The position numbers and the translations under genes were made by a program. A stretch of DNA of 13,417 nt, taken from the NCBI GenBank assembly GCA_902984215.1, contig CADWAF010004414.1:1-13417 (forward strand), written 5' to 3'. Positions within the stretch are counted from its first letter, which is position 1, and each line of letters starts with the position of its first letter. The notes beneath the pieces are model-generated. The model did not search any database. It was given only the letters and a program-made list of their open reading frames with translations, and had not been told where the DNA came from. The stretch is from Willaertia magna. Lineage: Eukaryota > Heterolobosea > Eutetramitea > Acrasida > Naegleriidae. This document shows positions 6,803-13,417 of the stretch, piece by piece.

Positions 6803-8047
6803 TTATTCCTTCCATTCTTTTAATCCAAATAATTTTTCACCCAATTCAGTCAATTCATTTTCTCCCATTTCCTTCTTCACAATCGTTTTTATAATTTTCT
6901 TTCTGTTTTCCTTTAATTTCATTGGCGCTTTAAACATTTTAATAAACTGACATAACCTCATCCTTTCACTATTATTTGGAGAAGAACCATGTGGCATACA
7001 AATATCCCAAATTAATAAATCTCCTTTACGTAAAGGTATTCTAACACCATATTCAGAAATACTATCAATATGATTTAAAATGATAAATGACATTCTTTTC
7101 TTTCCTAAATTAGTATTTTTAGTCAACTCAACCCACTTTTCAAAATATTTATTAAATTTTGGAACAATTGTAAAACCACCATCTTGTTCTCTATTATCAA
7201 TAAAATTTAATAACCCTTGTACCTTTACAATACCATCATTAAAAGAACCGGCCTCGTTAAATTCAGAACAAAATTCAGGTAAATAATCATAACTTCCAGG
7301 GAAACATTGTTCATAATTATTCTTTCCATAAACGTATAACCATGGATTACGATCAATATGAATATTTTTCATTGTTTTCCACATTTTAAAATCTCTTCTT
7401 TCGTTATCTTTGTTTTCATTTTCTAAAAGTGAAAAGTTGACATTTGTATTTTCAAATAATTGATCTTTTTTAAATTGTAAAGAATTTAAAGCAACATTTA
7501 GTGTTGGTCTAAAAAATCCAATTCTATCCATATTAACCCATAATTTTTCTTCATTTGTAATTTCTTTAAAGGCTTTATAAATATTTTCATTTTGTCTATT
7601 TTTTAAAATATTTTTTGTAAAAACAGGGGTCACACCAAAAATCCCTTCCTCGGCCATCGTTGGCCAGTTTTTATCTTCCCAAGTTAAAATATCATTTCTT
7701 TTAAGTATAGTTTCATACTTTTTATTTACATCTTTTGCCATAATATATTCAAAACTACCACTTTCCATATAGTTAAAAATATCATTAATTGATTCATCAA
7801 TTTCTGATTGATTAATGACATTTTTAAATACTACAAATCCCCATTCTGAAAAGAATTGTTTTGCTTCTTCAATTTCTTTATTTACATCAAAAGGTTTTGT
7901 AAATTCAGGTTGATTTTCATCTCTTGGAATGCTTTTTGGAATTTCTTGTAAAAAATCATAATTTGGATTATTTTTACAATGTTTTTTATTTTCTTCCTTG
8001 TTGTTATTGTTATTATTATTATTGTTGTTAGAATTATTATTAATCAT
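6803..8047 (-). CDS. PhyH-family Fe(II)/2-oxoglutarate dioxygenase
   Basis: The protein has 414 residues. After an Asn-rich N-terminus (2-16) comes the family's opening block, EEAKQFFSEWGFVVFKNVI (~60-78), where a PhyH enzyme typically begins. The double-stranded beta helix carries the iron facial triad: H230 and D232 in NIHIDRNPW, and H353 in WDICMPHGSSPNNSERMR. R364, 11 residues after the distal histidine, is placed to bind the 2-oxoglutarate carboxylate. KGDLLIWD (341-348) is the usual strand before the distal histidine. All metal-binding residues are present, so activity is expected, with oxidation of an unknown substrate coupled to decarboxylation of 2-oxoglutarate. Phytanoyl-CoA hydroxylases are peroxisomal, but this protein ends EWKE (no PTS1) and shows no PTS2 near its start. 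It may therefore act elsewhere and on a non-phytanoyl substrate. The ATG at 8047 follows an A-run; an ATG-less extension is not needed. Confidence 0.85.
   Translation of the reverse strand: MINNNSNNNNNNNNNNKEENKKHCKNNPNYDFLQEIPKSIPRDENQPEFTKPFDVNKEIEEAKQFFSEWGFVVFKNVINQSEIDESINDIFNYMESGSFEYIMAKDVNKKYETILKRNDILTWEDKNWPTMAEEGIFGVTPVFTKNILKNRQNENIYKAFKEITNEEKLWVNMDRIGFFRPTLNVALNSLQFKKDQLFENTNVNFSLLENENKDNERRDFKMWKTMKNIHIDRNPWLYVYGKNNYEQCFPGSYDYLPEFCSEFNEAGSFNDGIVKVQGLLNFIDNREQDGGFTIVPKFNKYFEKWVELTKNTNLGKKRMSFIILNHIDSISEYGVRIPLRKGDLLIWDICMPHGSSPNNSERMRLCQFIKMFKAPMKLKENRKKIIKTIVKKEMGENELTELGEKLFGLKEWKE
8000..8044 (-). repeat. AAY trinucleotide run (poly-Asn)
   Basis: A run of AAT/AAC codons encodes the Asn tract at residues 2-16 of the PhyH-like protein. 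Microsatellite-like, probably length-variable and outside the catalytic fold. Confidence 0.75.
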
Positions 8048-8082
8048 TTTTTTTTAAAGTTTGTTTTAATTTACAAATCGGT

Positions 8083-8094
8083 TTGGTTGACAAC
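8083..8094 (-). promoter_or_regulatory. TGTCAA-type motif upstream of PhyH-like gene
   Basis: On the plus strand it reads TTGGTTGACAAC, identical to 2311-2322; in the gene's sense it is GTTGTCAACCAA. It lies 35 bp before the ATG at 8047, within the 135-bp gap after the F-box gene's stop. It could serve the promoter of one gene or the 3' end of the other. Confidence 0.35.
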
Positions 8095-8182
8095 TTTCAA
8101 TTTTAAGATTGATAAATGCGTTATTGGGATAGAAAATTTTAAACTTTACAAAGTGTAATTTTTATTGGAAGATGAAACAGTT

Positions 8183-9517
8183 TTATTGTAAATGATAAAC
8201 TTTAGCTTCAAATTGTTTTAGATTTTTACAATCACTAACATTTAATACTCTTAATCTCTCTTTTGAATAACAATTTAATAATATTTCAACTCCTCTATCT
8301 GTTACAAGAGTATTTGTTAAATTAATTACTTTTAAATCTTTACAAATATTTTCAACTAAATATTCACAAGTTTTATCAGTAATATTTTTACAATTTTTTA
8401 ATTCTAAATAATTTAAATTTATATTATTTATTAAAATTTCAAAAATTGTATCATCTAATACTCCAGTTTCAATTAAATTTAATCTTGTAAAATTTCGCGC
8501 GTTTTTTAAACCGTCATGTCCAATTTGATATAATCCTTGAATATCAAAATCAATTAAATTATTACAATAATTTAAAATTGTTGAGATTGTTTGATTGGAT
8601 ATCATTATTTGTGGGTTAGTATTAAATACTGAACTATTTTTTAAAATTAAATATTTTAAATTATTTAAATAATTATTTGTTACAATAGTTTCTAAACAAG
8701 GACCTGTAATTTTACTTAAATTTTGTAAATTTAAATATTCTAAACTATTACAATTTTTACAAAATTCTAATAAACCATTATCTGTAATTAATCTTAATCC
8801 TTGTATACCTAAATGTGTTAATTTTAATTTTGATAAATAAATTATACCATTATTAGTTAAACGATAACATCCAGATAAGTAAATTTTTTTTAAATTTGGA
8901 CAATTTAAAACAATTAATTTTAAATTATTATCAATTATTTGTCTACATCCTTCTATATTTAGTTCATTTAAATTAAATAGATTTTTTGAACAATAAAGAA
9001 ATAATTTTTGTAAAACTAAATTTTTTAATTTAATACAACTTTTTAAACTTAATATTTTTAATTGACAATTTCCTAAAATAGATTCATTTAAAAAGAATTT
9101 CTTTTTATTTAAATCATTATTTAAATCATTATTATTATTTAATAAATTATTTAAATCATTATCTAATAAATTATTCTCAATTATTATTTGATTATCATTA
9201 TTATCATCAATAATTGTAAAATCCTTTACAAATCTTATACAATTATCTAAATATAAAGCTTCAAAATGTGGATTTACACATGCTTTAATTAATGTTTGTA
9301 ATTGTTCCGATGGATATCTTGTTGTTGTTGTCATCTTTCCATTAGGATCATCTTGAAATAAAGACTTTGCCTTTTCAGTAAAGGAATTAATATTAAAAAC
9401 TTTTATTCTAAGAAAAGCTAATTCTTTCCAATGTTTACAAACATTTTGAATATTATAATATAAATCAAAAACGTTGGAATAATTAAAAATTATTTCTAAA
9501 ATTTCATCTGGTAACAT
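8183..9517 (-). CDS. F-box / leucine-rich-repeat protein (FBXL type)
   Basis: The 444-residue protein opens with an F-box (1-40: LPDEILEIIFNYS, then VCKHWKELAFLRI), which in other eukaryotes docks to SKP1 in an SCF ubiquitin ligase. Residues ~103-140 are an Asn/Asp-rich low-complexity insert. From ~150 to 432 there are tandem leucine-rich repeats of the cysteine-containing, AMN1/FBXL kind, each ~25 residues (LNELNIEGCRQIIDNNLKLI, LKKIYLSGCYRLTNNGIIYL, LNYLELKNCKNITDKTCEYL, LRVLNVSDCKNL). The repeats form the expected substrate-binding horseshoe. The substrate is unknown, so only a substrate-adaptor role is inferred. There is no membrane segment. The ATG at 9517 is immediately at the F-box and follows a long A-run, which fixes the start. 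Its stop lies 135 bp before the PhyH-like start; it follows the ABCD gene with an 81-bp gap. Confidence 0.9.
   Translation of the reverse strand: MLPDEILEIIFNYSNVFDLYYNIQNVCKHWKELAFLRIKVFNINSFTEKAKSLFQDDPNGKMTTTTRYPSEQLQTLIKACVNPHFEALYLDNCIRFVKDFTIIDDNNDNQIIIENNLLDNDLNNLLNNNNDLNNDLNKKKFFLNESILGNCQLKILSLKSCIKLKNLVLQKLFLYCSKNLFNLNELNIEGCRQIIDNNLKLIVLNCPNLKKIYLSGCYRLTNNGIIYLSKLKLTHLGIQGLRLITDNGLLEFCKNCNSLEYLNLQNLSKITGPCLETIVTNNYLNNLKYLILKNSSVFNTNPQIMISNQTISTILNYCNNLIDFDIQGLYQIGHDGLKNARNFTRLNLIETGVLDDTIFEILINNINLNYLELKNCKNITDKTCEYLVENICKDLKVINLTNTLVTDRGVEILLNCYSKERLRVLNVSDCKNLKQFEAKVYHLQ
9105..9215 (-). repeat. Tandem low-complexity coding repeat in F-box gene
   Basis: Near-copies of ATTTAAATCATT and AATAAATTATT encode the DLNN/LLNN block (residues ~103-138) between the F-box and the LRR region. 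Slippage-prone and probably variable. Confidence 0.55.
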
Positions 9518-9561
9518 TTTTTTTTTAAAATTATTTTATTACAATGATATAATAACAACCA

Positions 9562-9573
9562 GTTGTTGACAAG
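9562..9573 (-). promoter_or_regulatory. TGTCAA-type motif upstream of F-box gene
   Basis: In the gene's sense it is CTTGTCAACAAC, identical to 4045-4056. It lies 44 bp before the F-box ATG and 26 bp or more beyond the ABCD stop, in an 81-bp spacer that must hold both a 3' end and a promoter. Confidence 0.35.
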
Positions 9574-9598
9574 TAATAATAGTTTAATAAATTACAAT

Positions 9599-12025
9599 TT
9601 AATGATGTTCTTCTTCTTCTTCAGATAATTCTTCTTCTTCAACACATTCTTCTTGTTCTTTATCATCTCTATAACTATAATCTTCTCTAATTAATTCATA
9701 ATTAACATTTTCTTCTTCAATTTTATTTACTAATTGATTAATATTATTATCATTTGTAGGTAAAATAATCTTTTCTAATTTCCAACCACCTCTACCATTA
9801 AAAACTAATCTTTGTACATGATAACGTTCTAAAGCAGGTCTATGTGAAATTGTGATACATGTAATACCTGAATTTTTACATTTTTGATATAAATAATATT
9901 CTTCTTCAGAACTTATACAAGAAGTACATTCATCTAAGATTGCATACTTTGGTAAATGATAAAATAATCTAACCATACTTAATTTTTGTTGTTCTCCTCT
10001 ACTTAATAAATCCCAATCATACTTTCCATAAAATTCTCCTTCTAATCTTCTAGTTAAATAACCAATATGAAATTCATCCATTAAATCTTTTAATTTATCT
10101 AATGTCCATCCACTTTTTAAACTTCTATCTGGATAAATAATTTGTTGTAATAATGTACCAATAATATTATATGGTTTTTGTGGTAAATAAAAGATTTCTT
10201 TTGTTAAACCACCACCTGCTCCACTATTTAAATCATCACCATTAAGATTATTAATTGTAATTGCTTGTGGTTTATACATTTGTCCATCATGTAATGTCCA
10301 TAATCCACCTAAAATTCTAAATAGAGATGATTTACCAGAACCATTTGGACCTGTAATTACAATATGATCAAATTTACCAACTGAAAATGTTAAATTTCTA
10401 GCTAATGTAACATTATCAGGTGTTTTAATAACTACATCTTTAAATTTAATAACATCACTTTCTAAAATTTCACCTTTAGGTAATTGATTTAATAAATGAT
10501 TAGATAATATTGATTTTGCACTACTATTACTATTAATAATATTATCACTTTTATCAACATTCTTATTAGTAGCAGCATTAGCTAATAAATCTGATTGTTC
10601 ATGAATAATATCCATAACCCAATATAATAACCATACTCTATTTAAACTACCTGATAATTTTAATAATTTTCTAAATAATTCAATAATTTTACCTAAAGCA
10701 AAGAACTCAAAGGCAACAACAGCAATTAAATAACGTAATCTACCTAATAATTCAGATTTCTCTAAAAATCTTAATCTACCGAAAAATACAGGTAATCCAC
10801 CAATTAATGATGTAATTGTGTGTGGACAGTATTTTGTAAAGTAATCATTTACAATTCCAAAAATAAAGTTTTTAGAAATTACAAAATTTGAATAATCAAC
10901 TAAATTACTGAAATTCTTTTCAATTTTTAATCTTTCAGTTTCTTCACCACCATAAAAGGCAATTAATTCTGAATTTTGTTTACAACGATTATGTATAGAA
11001 CGGAATTTACCTTCCTTATTTGATACTTCCATTGTCATTTTAGTAAAATTAGGAGTTACAACAGCTAAAACACCAAATGCAATAAATACATACAAAACTA
11101 CACTTATTGGACCACCAATTCCAATCAAAGTAGTTAATTTCCATGAATATAAAACTACGTCAATCATTGGATTTAATAAATCTAAAAATAGATCAGAAAT
11201 ATTTTTACAAAATAAATCAACATCTTGTGTAATTCTTTGATCAGGATTAGAAATTGTAAACTTTTCAATTAATCCTTTCTTTTTATCTTTAACATTTGTT
11301 GATTCATAAATAAATGAATTAATATCTAAATTTAACATTTTATAATATACCATATTTGAATAATATTTTTGATGAATATCTATAATTAAATTCTTTCTCA
11401 TTCTTAAACTTAATGTTTCAATTAAACTATTTATAGAAGGTGTAAATAATGATTGTAATAATAAAATACCTAAAAATTGTAACATATTATAAAAGAATTC
11501 AGAATTATTTCTTGAAACTAAATTTGCCATTAAATCACCAGAAACTGAATTATTATAATTTACAATAAAAGATTGTGCAATTACTAAAAATGTCAAAGAA
11601 ATTATTAAAATAGGTTCAATTCCATATTTTTTATCTGTCATTTCCTTTTCTGTACTATCTTTATTTCTATTAACTTGAGATTCAAATGCTTTTGTAAATT
11701 GTTTTGGTGTTAATGCTATTTTTAATAATTTAATTAATTTTGTAAAGTTTGATGGTTGTTTTAATTTTTTAGGTTGACCTAAATCTTCTTGTTGTTGTTG
11801 TAATTGTCTTAAACTACGTCTCTTCTTTTTTTGTAAATAATTATAATAAATTACACTAGCTACAGTACCAACAATTGCAATAATACTATATTTAGATTTT
11901 AATATCTTTGTTAAAGAAGATGTTTTTAAAAAACTTTTATATTGATGAATACATTGTAGTATAAAATTTTCTAATTTATCTTGAGAGTGGGTTGGTAACT
12001 CAAATTTGGAGAGAGTTGCAGGCAT
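9599..12025 (-). CDS. ABCD-family half transporter (peroxisomal fatty acyl-CoA type)
   Basis: From the ATG at 12025 the protein has 808 residues. The frame runs on to a TTG at 12037, but ATG is used here. It has a transmembrane domain followed by one nucleotide-binding domain, the layout of ABCD half transporters, which dimerise and move (very-)long-chain acyl-CoAs into peroxisomes. Hydrophobic segments lie near 46-62, 136-156, 180-197, 288-325 (two spans) and 430-446. ABCD hallmarks are NPDQRITQD (260-268) and an EAA-like block around 341-363. The NBD shows Walker A GPNGSGKSS (559-567), Q-loop YLPQKPY (Q616), signature LSRGEQQ (674-680), Walker B YAILDE (D698) and H-loop SHRP (H728). The RLFYHLPKYAILDECTS stretch is typical of ABCD. 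The third signature position is Arg rather than the common Gly; the essential Ser and Gly are kept. The C-terminus is a strongly acidic tail (~780-808). Substrate and organelle are inferred from family. Confidence 0.92.
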   Translation of the reverse strand: MPATLSKFELPTHSQDKLENFILQCIHQYKSFLKTSSLTKILKSKYSIIAIVGTVASVIYYNYLQKKKRRSLRQLQQQQEDLGQPKKLKQPSNFTKLIKLLKIALTPKQFTKAFESQVNRNKDSTEKEMTDKKYGIEPILIISLTFLVIAQSFIVNYNNSVSGDLMANLVSRNNSEFFYNMLQFLGILLLQSLFTPSINSLIETLSLRMRKNLIIDIHQKYYSNMVYYKMLNLDINSFIYESTNVKDKKKGLIEKFTISNPDQRITQDVDLFCKNISDLFLDLLNPMIDVVLYSWKLTTLIGIGGPISVVLYVFIAFGVLAVVTPNFTKMTMEVSNKEGKFRSIHNRCKQNSELIAFYGGEETERLKIEKNFSNLVDYSNFVISKNFIFGIVNDYFTKYCPHTITSLIGGLPVFFGRLRFLEKSELLGRLRYLIAVVAFEFFALGKIIELFRKLLKLSGSLNRVWLLYWVMDIIHEQSDLLANAATNKNVDKSDNIINSNSSAKSILSNHLLNQLPKGEILESDVIKFKDVVIKTPDNVTLARNLTFSVGKFDHIVITGPNGSGKSSLFRILGGLWTLHDGQMYKPQAITINNLNGDDLNSGAGGGLTKEIFYLPQKPYNIIGTLLQQIIYPDRSLKSGWTLDKLKDLMDEFHIGYLTRRLEGEFYGKYDWDLLSRGEQQKLSMVRLFYHLPKYAILDECTSCISSEEEYYLYQKCKNSGITCITISHRPALERYHVQRLVFNGRGGWKLEKIILPTNDNNINQLVNKIEEENVNYELIREDYSYRDDKEQEECVEEEELSEEEEEHH

Positions 12026-12366
12026 GGTTAAATACAAAAATAAATAGAGGAAGCCTTTATAATGTTAATTTAATAGTAATTTTTATATAATCCTACAATT
12101 ATAAAGTGTAATGACGGTGCGGAAAGGCTTTCTTCTTAGTTGCTTTGCTTCTAAAAGGCTTTGGTGAAAATGCCAAGCTTTTGTAGTATGTAAAAAGAAA
12201 GAATCAAAGAAGGGATTTTTTTCTGTTTTTTTTTAGGGTTTTTTTAAAATTATTAAAAATATTATTTTTTTTGTTATTGAAAAAGATCCGAAGGAGAATT
12301 TAAGTGATTTTTGAGTTTTGTTTTCAAAGGTTTTTAAAAACAGTTTTTCTTATAATTAATTTTCAG
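12026..12366. promoter_or_regulatory. Spacer with ABCD gene promoter and PARG-like gene 3' end
   Basis: This is 341 bp between the ABCD start and the PARG-like stop. AAAGGCTT occurs three times near the ABCD start: at 12123-12130 and 12154-12161 on plus, and inverted at 12051-12058. In the ABCD sense the nearest copy is part of TATAAAGGCTTCC, about 26 bp before the ATG. The distal half is mainly T- and A-runs. No coding frame or RNA gene was seen. Confidence 0.4.
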
Positions 12367-13417
12367 CTAAACAACCATCCCCCCTAACCCCAATTCTTTA
12401 TCTAATACTTCAACTGCCTTTTCAACAGCATCCACTCCTTCCTTACTAAAAGCATGATAAAATAAATAATCAACTCCAGCTAAACGTGCAGCTAATATCT
12501 GTAATAAAGCCATTAATTCCTTACTTCCACCATAAGCACCAGTTCCCCAATTACCTGTATGAATAATTGTCACATTCTTTTCTTCTTTTAATCCTTCTTC
12601 TTCTTCCTTATTATTATGATTAGTACTTTCTAATTTACAAGCTCTAAACCCAGAATAAGCAGTATCAAAGATATAAGAAATTGTACTTAAATCATAATTA
12701 CCGTGACCACCTGTAGGAGCTTCTAAAGCAAAAATGTTTGAAGTTCTATTTGTTTTTGGATCAATTACAGTTGTAGCTTGTTTAATTAAATCTTCATTAG
12801 CGCTTGCAAATTTATTTCCATATAAATTAAAATCTGTGACATTAACAGCAACTCTTCTATCAACATTTTTAATTAAAATTGGAGTAGCGACACCTGATTG
12901 AACTGTCAATGGTGAATATTTAGTATCTTGATTACTTTTTGATAATAAATATTGTTGTAAAGATCCTAAAATAGGATGTTCAGCAACTTGTATTTCATCT
13001 TGTGCAAATAAACTTCCTTTCCAAGCAACAAATAAATTTGAATGTGAAAAATTTAAATACCAATGAAATGTTTTTTGTAAAGTATTGTTTTCTTCACTAT
13101 CTTCTTGAACTTTTTCATTGTAATTAAAAATATTTGGTTGAGCAATTAATTTAGTTTTATTTAATAATTCTTTCTTTTTATATAATTTAGGTCTTTGAAA
13201 TGCTTTATATCTACAATAAATTAAATTACCATTATAAAGTTCATTACAATCTAAATGTTGTTCTTTATGTAAATTATAAAGAAATGTTTTATTTTTATTC
13301 ATAAATTTAATTGGATATTGTTTTAATAAATCTTTTTTATTTAATTCCAATTCGATAGAACAATATCTTTCTTTCTCTGATCTACTACCGATATTAGCTG
13401 AAATTGTTGTTTTTCTA
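12367..13417 (-). CDS. PARG-like poly(ADP-ribose) glycohydrolase domain protein, 5' partial
   Basis: The frame is open to the right edge, so the true start lies beyond the window; 349 residues are visible, and the TTG at 13350 is not a start. The C-terminal third carries the PARG landmark TGNWGTGAYGG (12526-12558) followed by ELMALLQILAARLAGVDYLFYHAF, closely like the family's TGNWGCGAFGGD...LKALIQILAA block. Further upstream, FAQDEIQVAEHP (QDE at 12994-13002) aligns with the QEE catalytic motif, and AYSGFRAC resembles the AYCGF region. PARG removes poly(ADP-ribose) from proteins; in that family the second Glu of QEE is catalytic, and it is kept here. The glycine-rich stretch before QEE is reduced to WKGSLFA, and the first Glu is Asp. 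An acidic Asn/Glu insert (about residues 264-280 of the visible part) precedes the TGNWG block. It may be a divergent PARG or a PARG-fold protein with altered activity. Confidence 0.68.
   Translation of the reverse strand, partial: RKTTISANIGSRSEKERYCSIELELNKKDLLKQYPIKFMNKNKTFLYNLHKEQHLDCNELYNGNLIYCRYKAFQRPKLYKKKELLNKTKLIAQPNIFNYNEKVQEDSEENNTLQKTFHWYLNFSHSNLFVAWKGSLFAQDEIQVAEHPILGSLQQYLLSKSNQDTKYSPLTVQSGVATPILIKNVDRRVAVNVTDFNLYGNKFASANEDLIKQATTVIDPKTNRTSNIFALEAPTGGHGNYDLSTISYIFDTAYSGFRACKLESTNHNNKEEEEGLKEEKNVTIIHTGNWGTGAYGGSKELMALLQILAARLAGVDYLFYHAFSKEGVDAVEKAVEVLDKELGLGGMVV

Noticed and set aside
6756..6950. Plus-strand ORF of 64 codons at the end of the PhyH-like gene
   Set aside because: It begins at a non-ATG codon and is mostly antisense to a real coding region; its hydrophobic look comes from AT-rich antisense sequence.
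7080..7286. Plus-strand ORF of 68 codons inside the PhyH-like gene
   Set aside because: It is antisense to the catalytic domain of a well-supported gene and shows no domain.
9105..9215. CRISPR-like or minisatellite array
   Set aside because: The repeats are short, imperfect, coding for Asn/Asp/Leu and without spacers; this is low-complexity coding sequence.
12026..12037. Start of the ABCD protein at 12037
   Set aside because: The codon there is TTG; the first ATG in frame is at 12025.
13348..13350. Start of the PARG-like protein at 13350
   Set aside because: The codon is TTG and the frame stays open to the window edge, so the gene is 5' partial.

Overview
The window looks like nuclear DNA from a free-living protist, most likely a heterolobosean amoeba related to Naegleria. 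It is strongly AT-rich with compact genes. It has short spliceosomal introns with GTAAGT donors (two are well supported), the standard genetic code, A-rich tracts just before start codons, and asparagine-rich low-complexity runs inside proteins. It is less extremely AT-rich than a Dictyostelium genome would be. The assignment is inferred from style; there is no marker gene in the window. I see no rRNA, tRNA, transposon or CRISPR array.

Layout, left to right. Minus strand: the proteasome ATPase RPT5 in two exons (116-1458). Plus strand: a small two-exon ankyrin-repeat protein (1762-2281), divergent from RPT5 and separated from it by a 303-bp shared promoter region. Minus strand: an unrecognised helical protein (2347-3150). 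Then comes a gene-poor stretch of over 1.2 kb (3151-4425). Plus strand: a protein with an RGS-like domain and a START-like domain (4426-6069), followed by a small orphan protein (6316-6693). The rest is a minus-strand tandem series, in transcription order: a PARG-like protein whose 5' end lies off the right edge (12367->13417), an ABCD-type half transporter (9599-12025), an F-box/LRR protein (8183-9517) and a PhyH-family dioxygenase (6803-8047).

There is no operon-like functional system that I can support. RPT5 and the F-box protein both belong to ubiquitin-proteasome biology. The ABCD transporter and the PhyH-like dioxygenase both belong to families with peroxisomal lipid roles, though this PhyH-like protein shows no peroxisomal targeting signal. 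Eukaryotic neighbours need not be co-functional, so these links are weak.

The most interesting non-coding signals are: a TTGACA/TGTCAA motif, often palindromic and shared as exact 12-mers between separate gene flanks; an 11-bp perfect inverted repeat enclosing a relatively GC-rich 73-bp segment (6093-6187); and a phase-compatible but unproven extra 5' exon for the RGS/START gene. The most interesting protein signals are the RGS plus START-like architecture and the PARG-like protein, which keeps the catalytic glutamate but lacks the glycine-rich signature.
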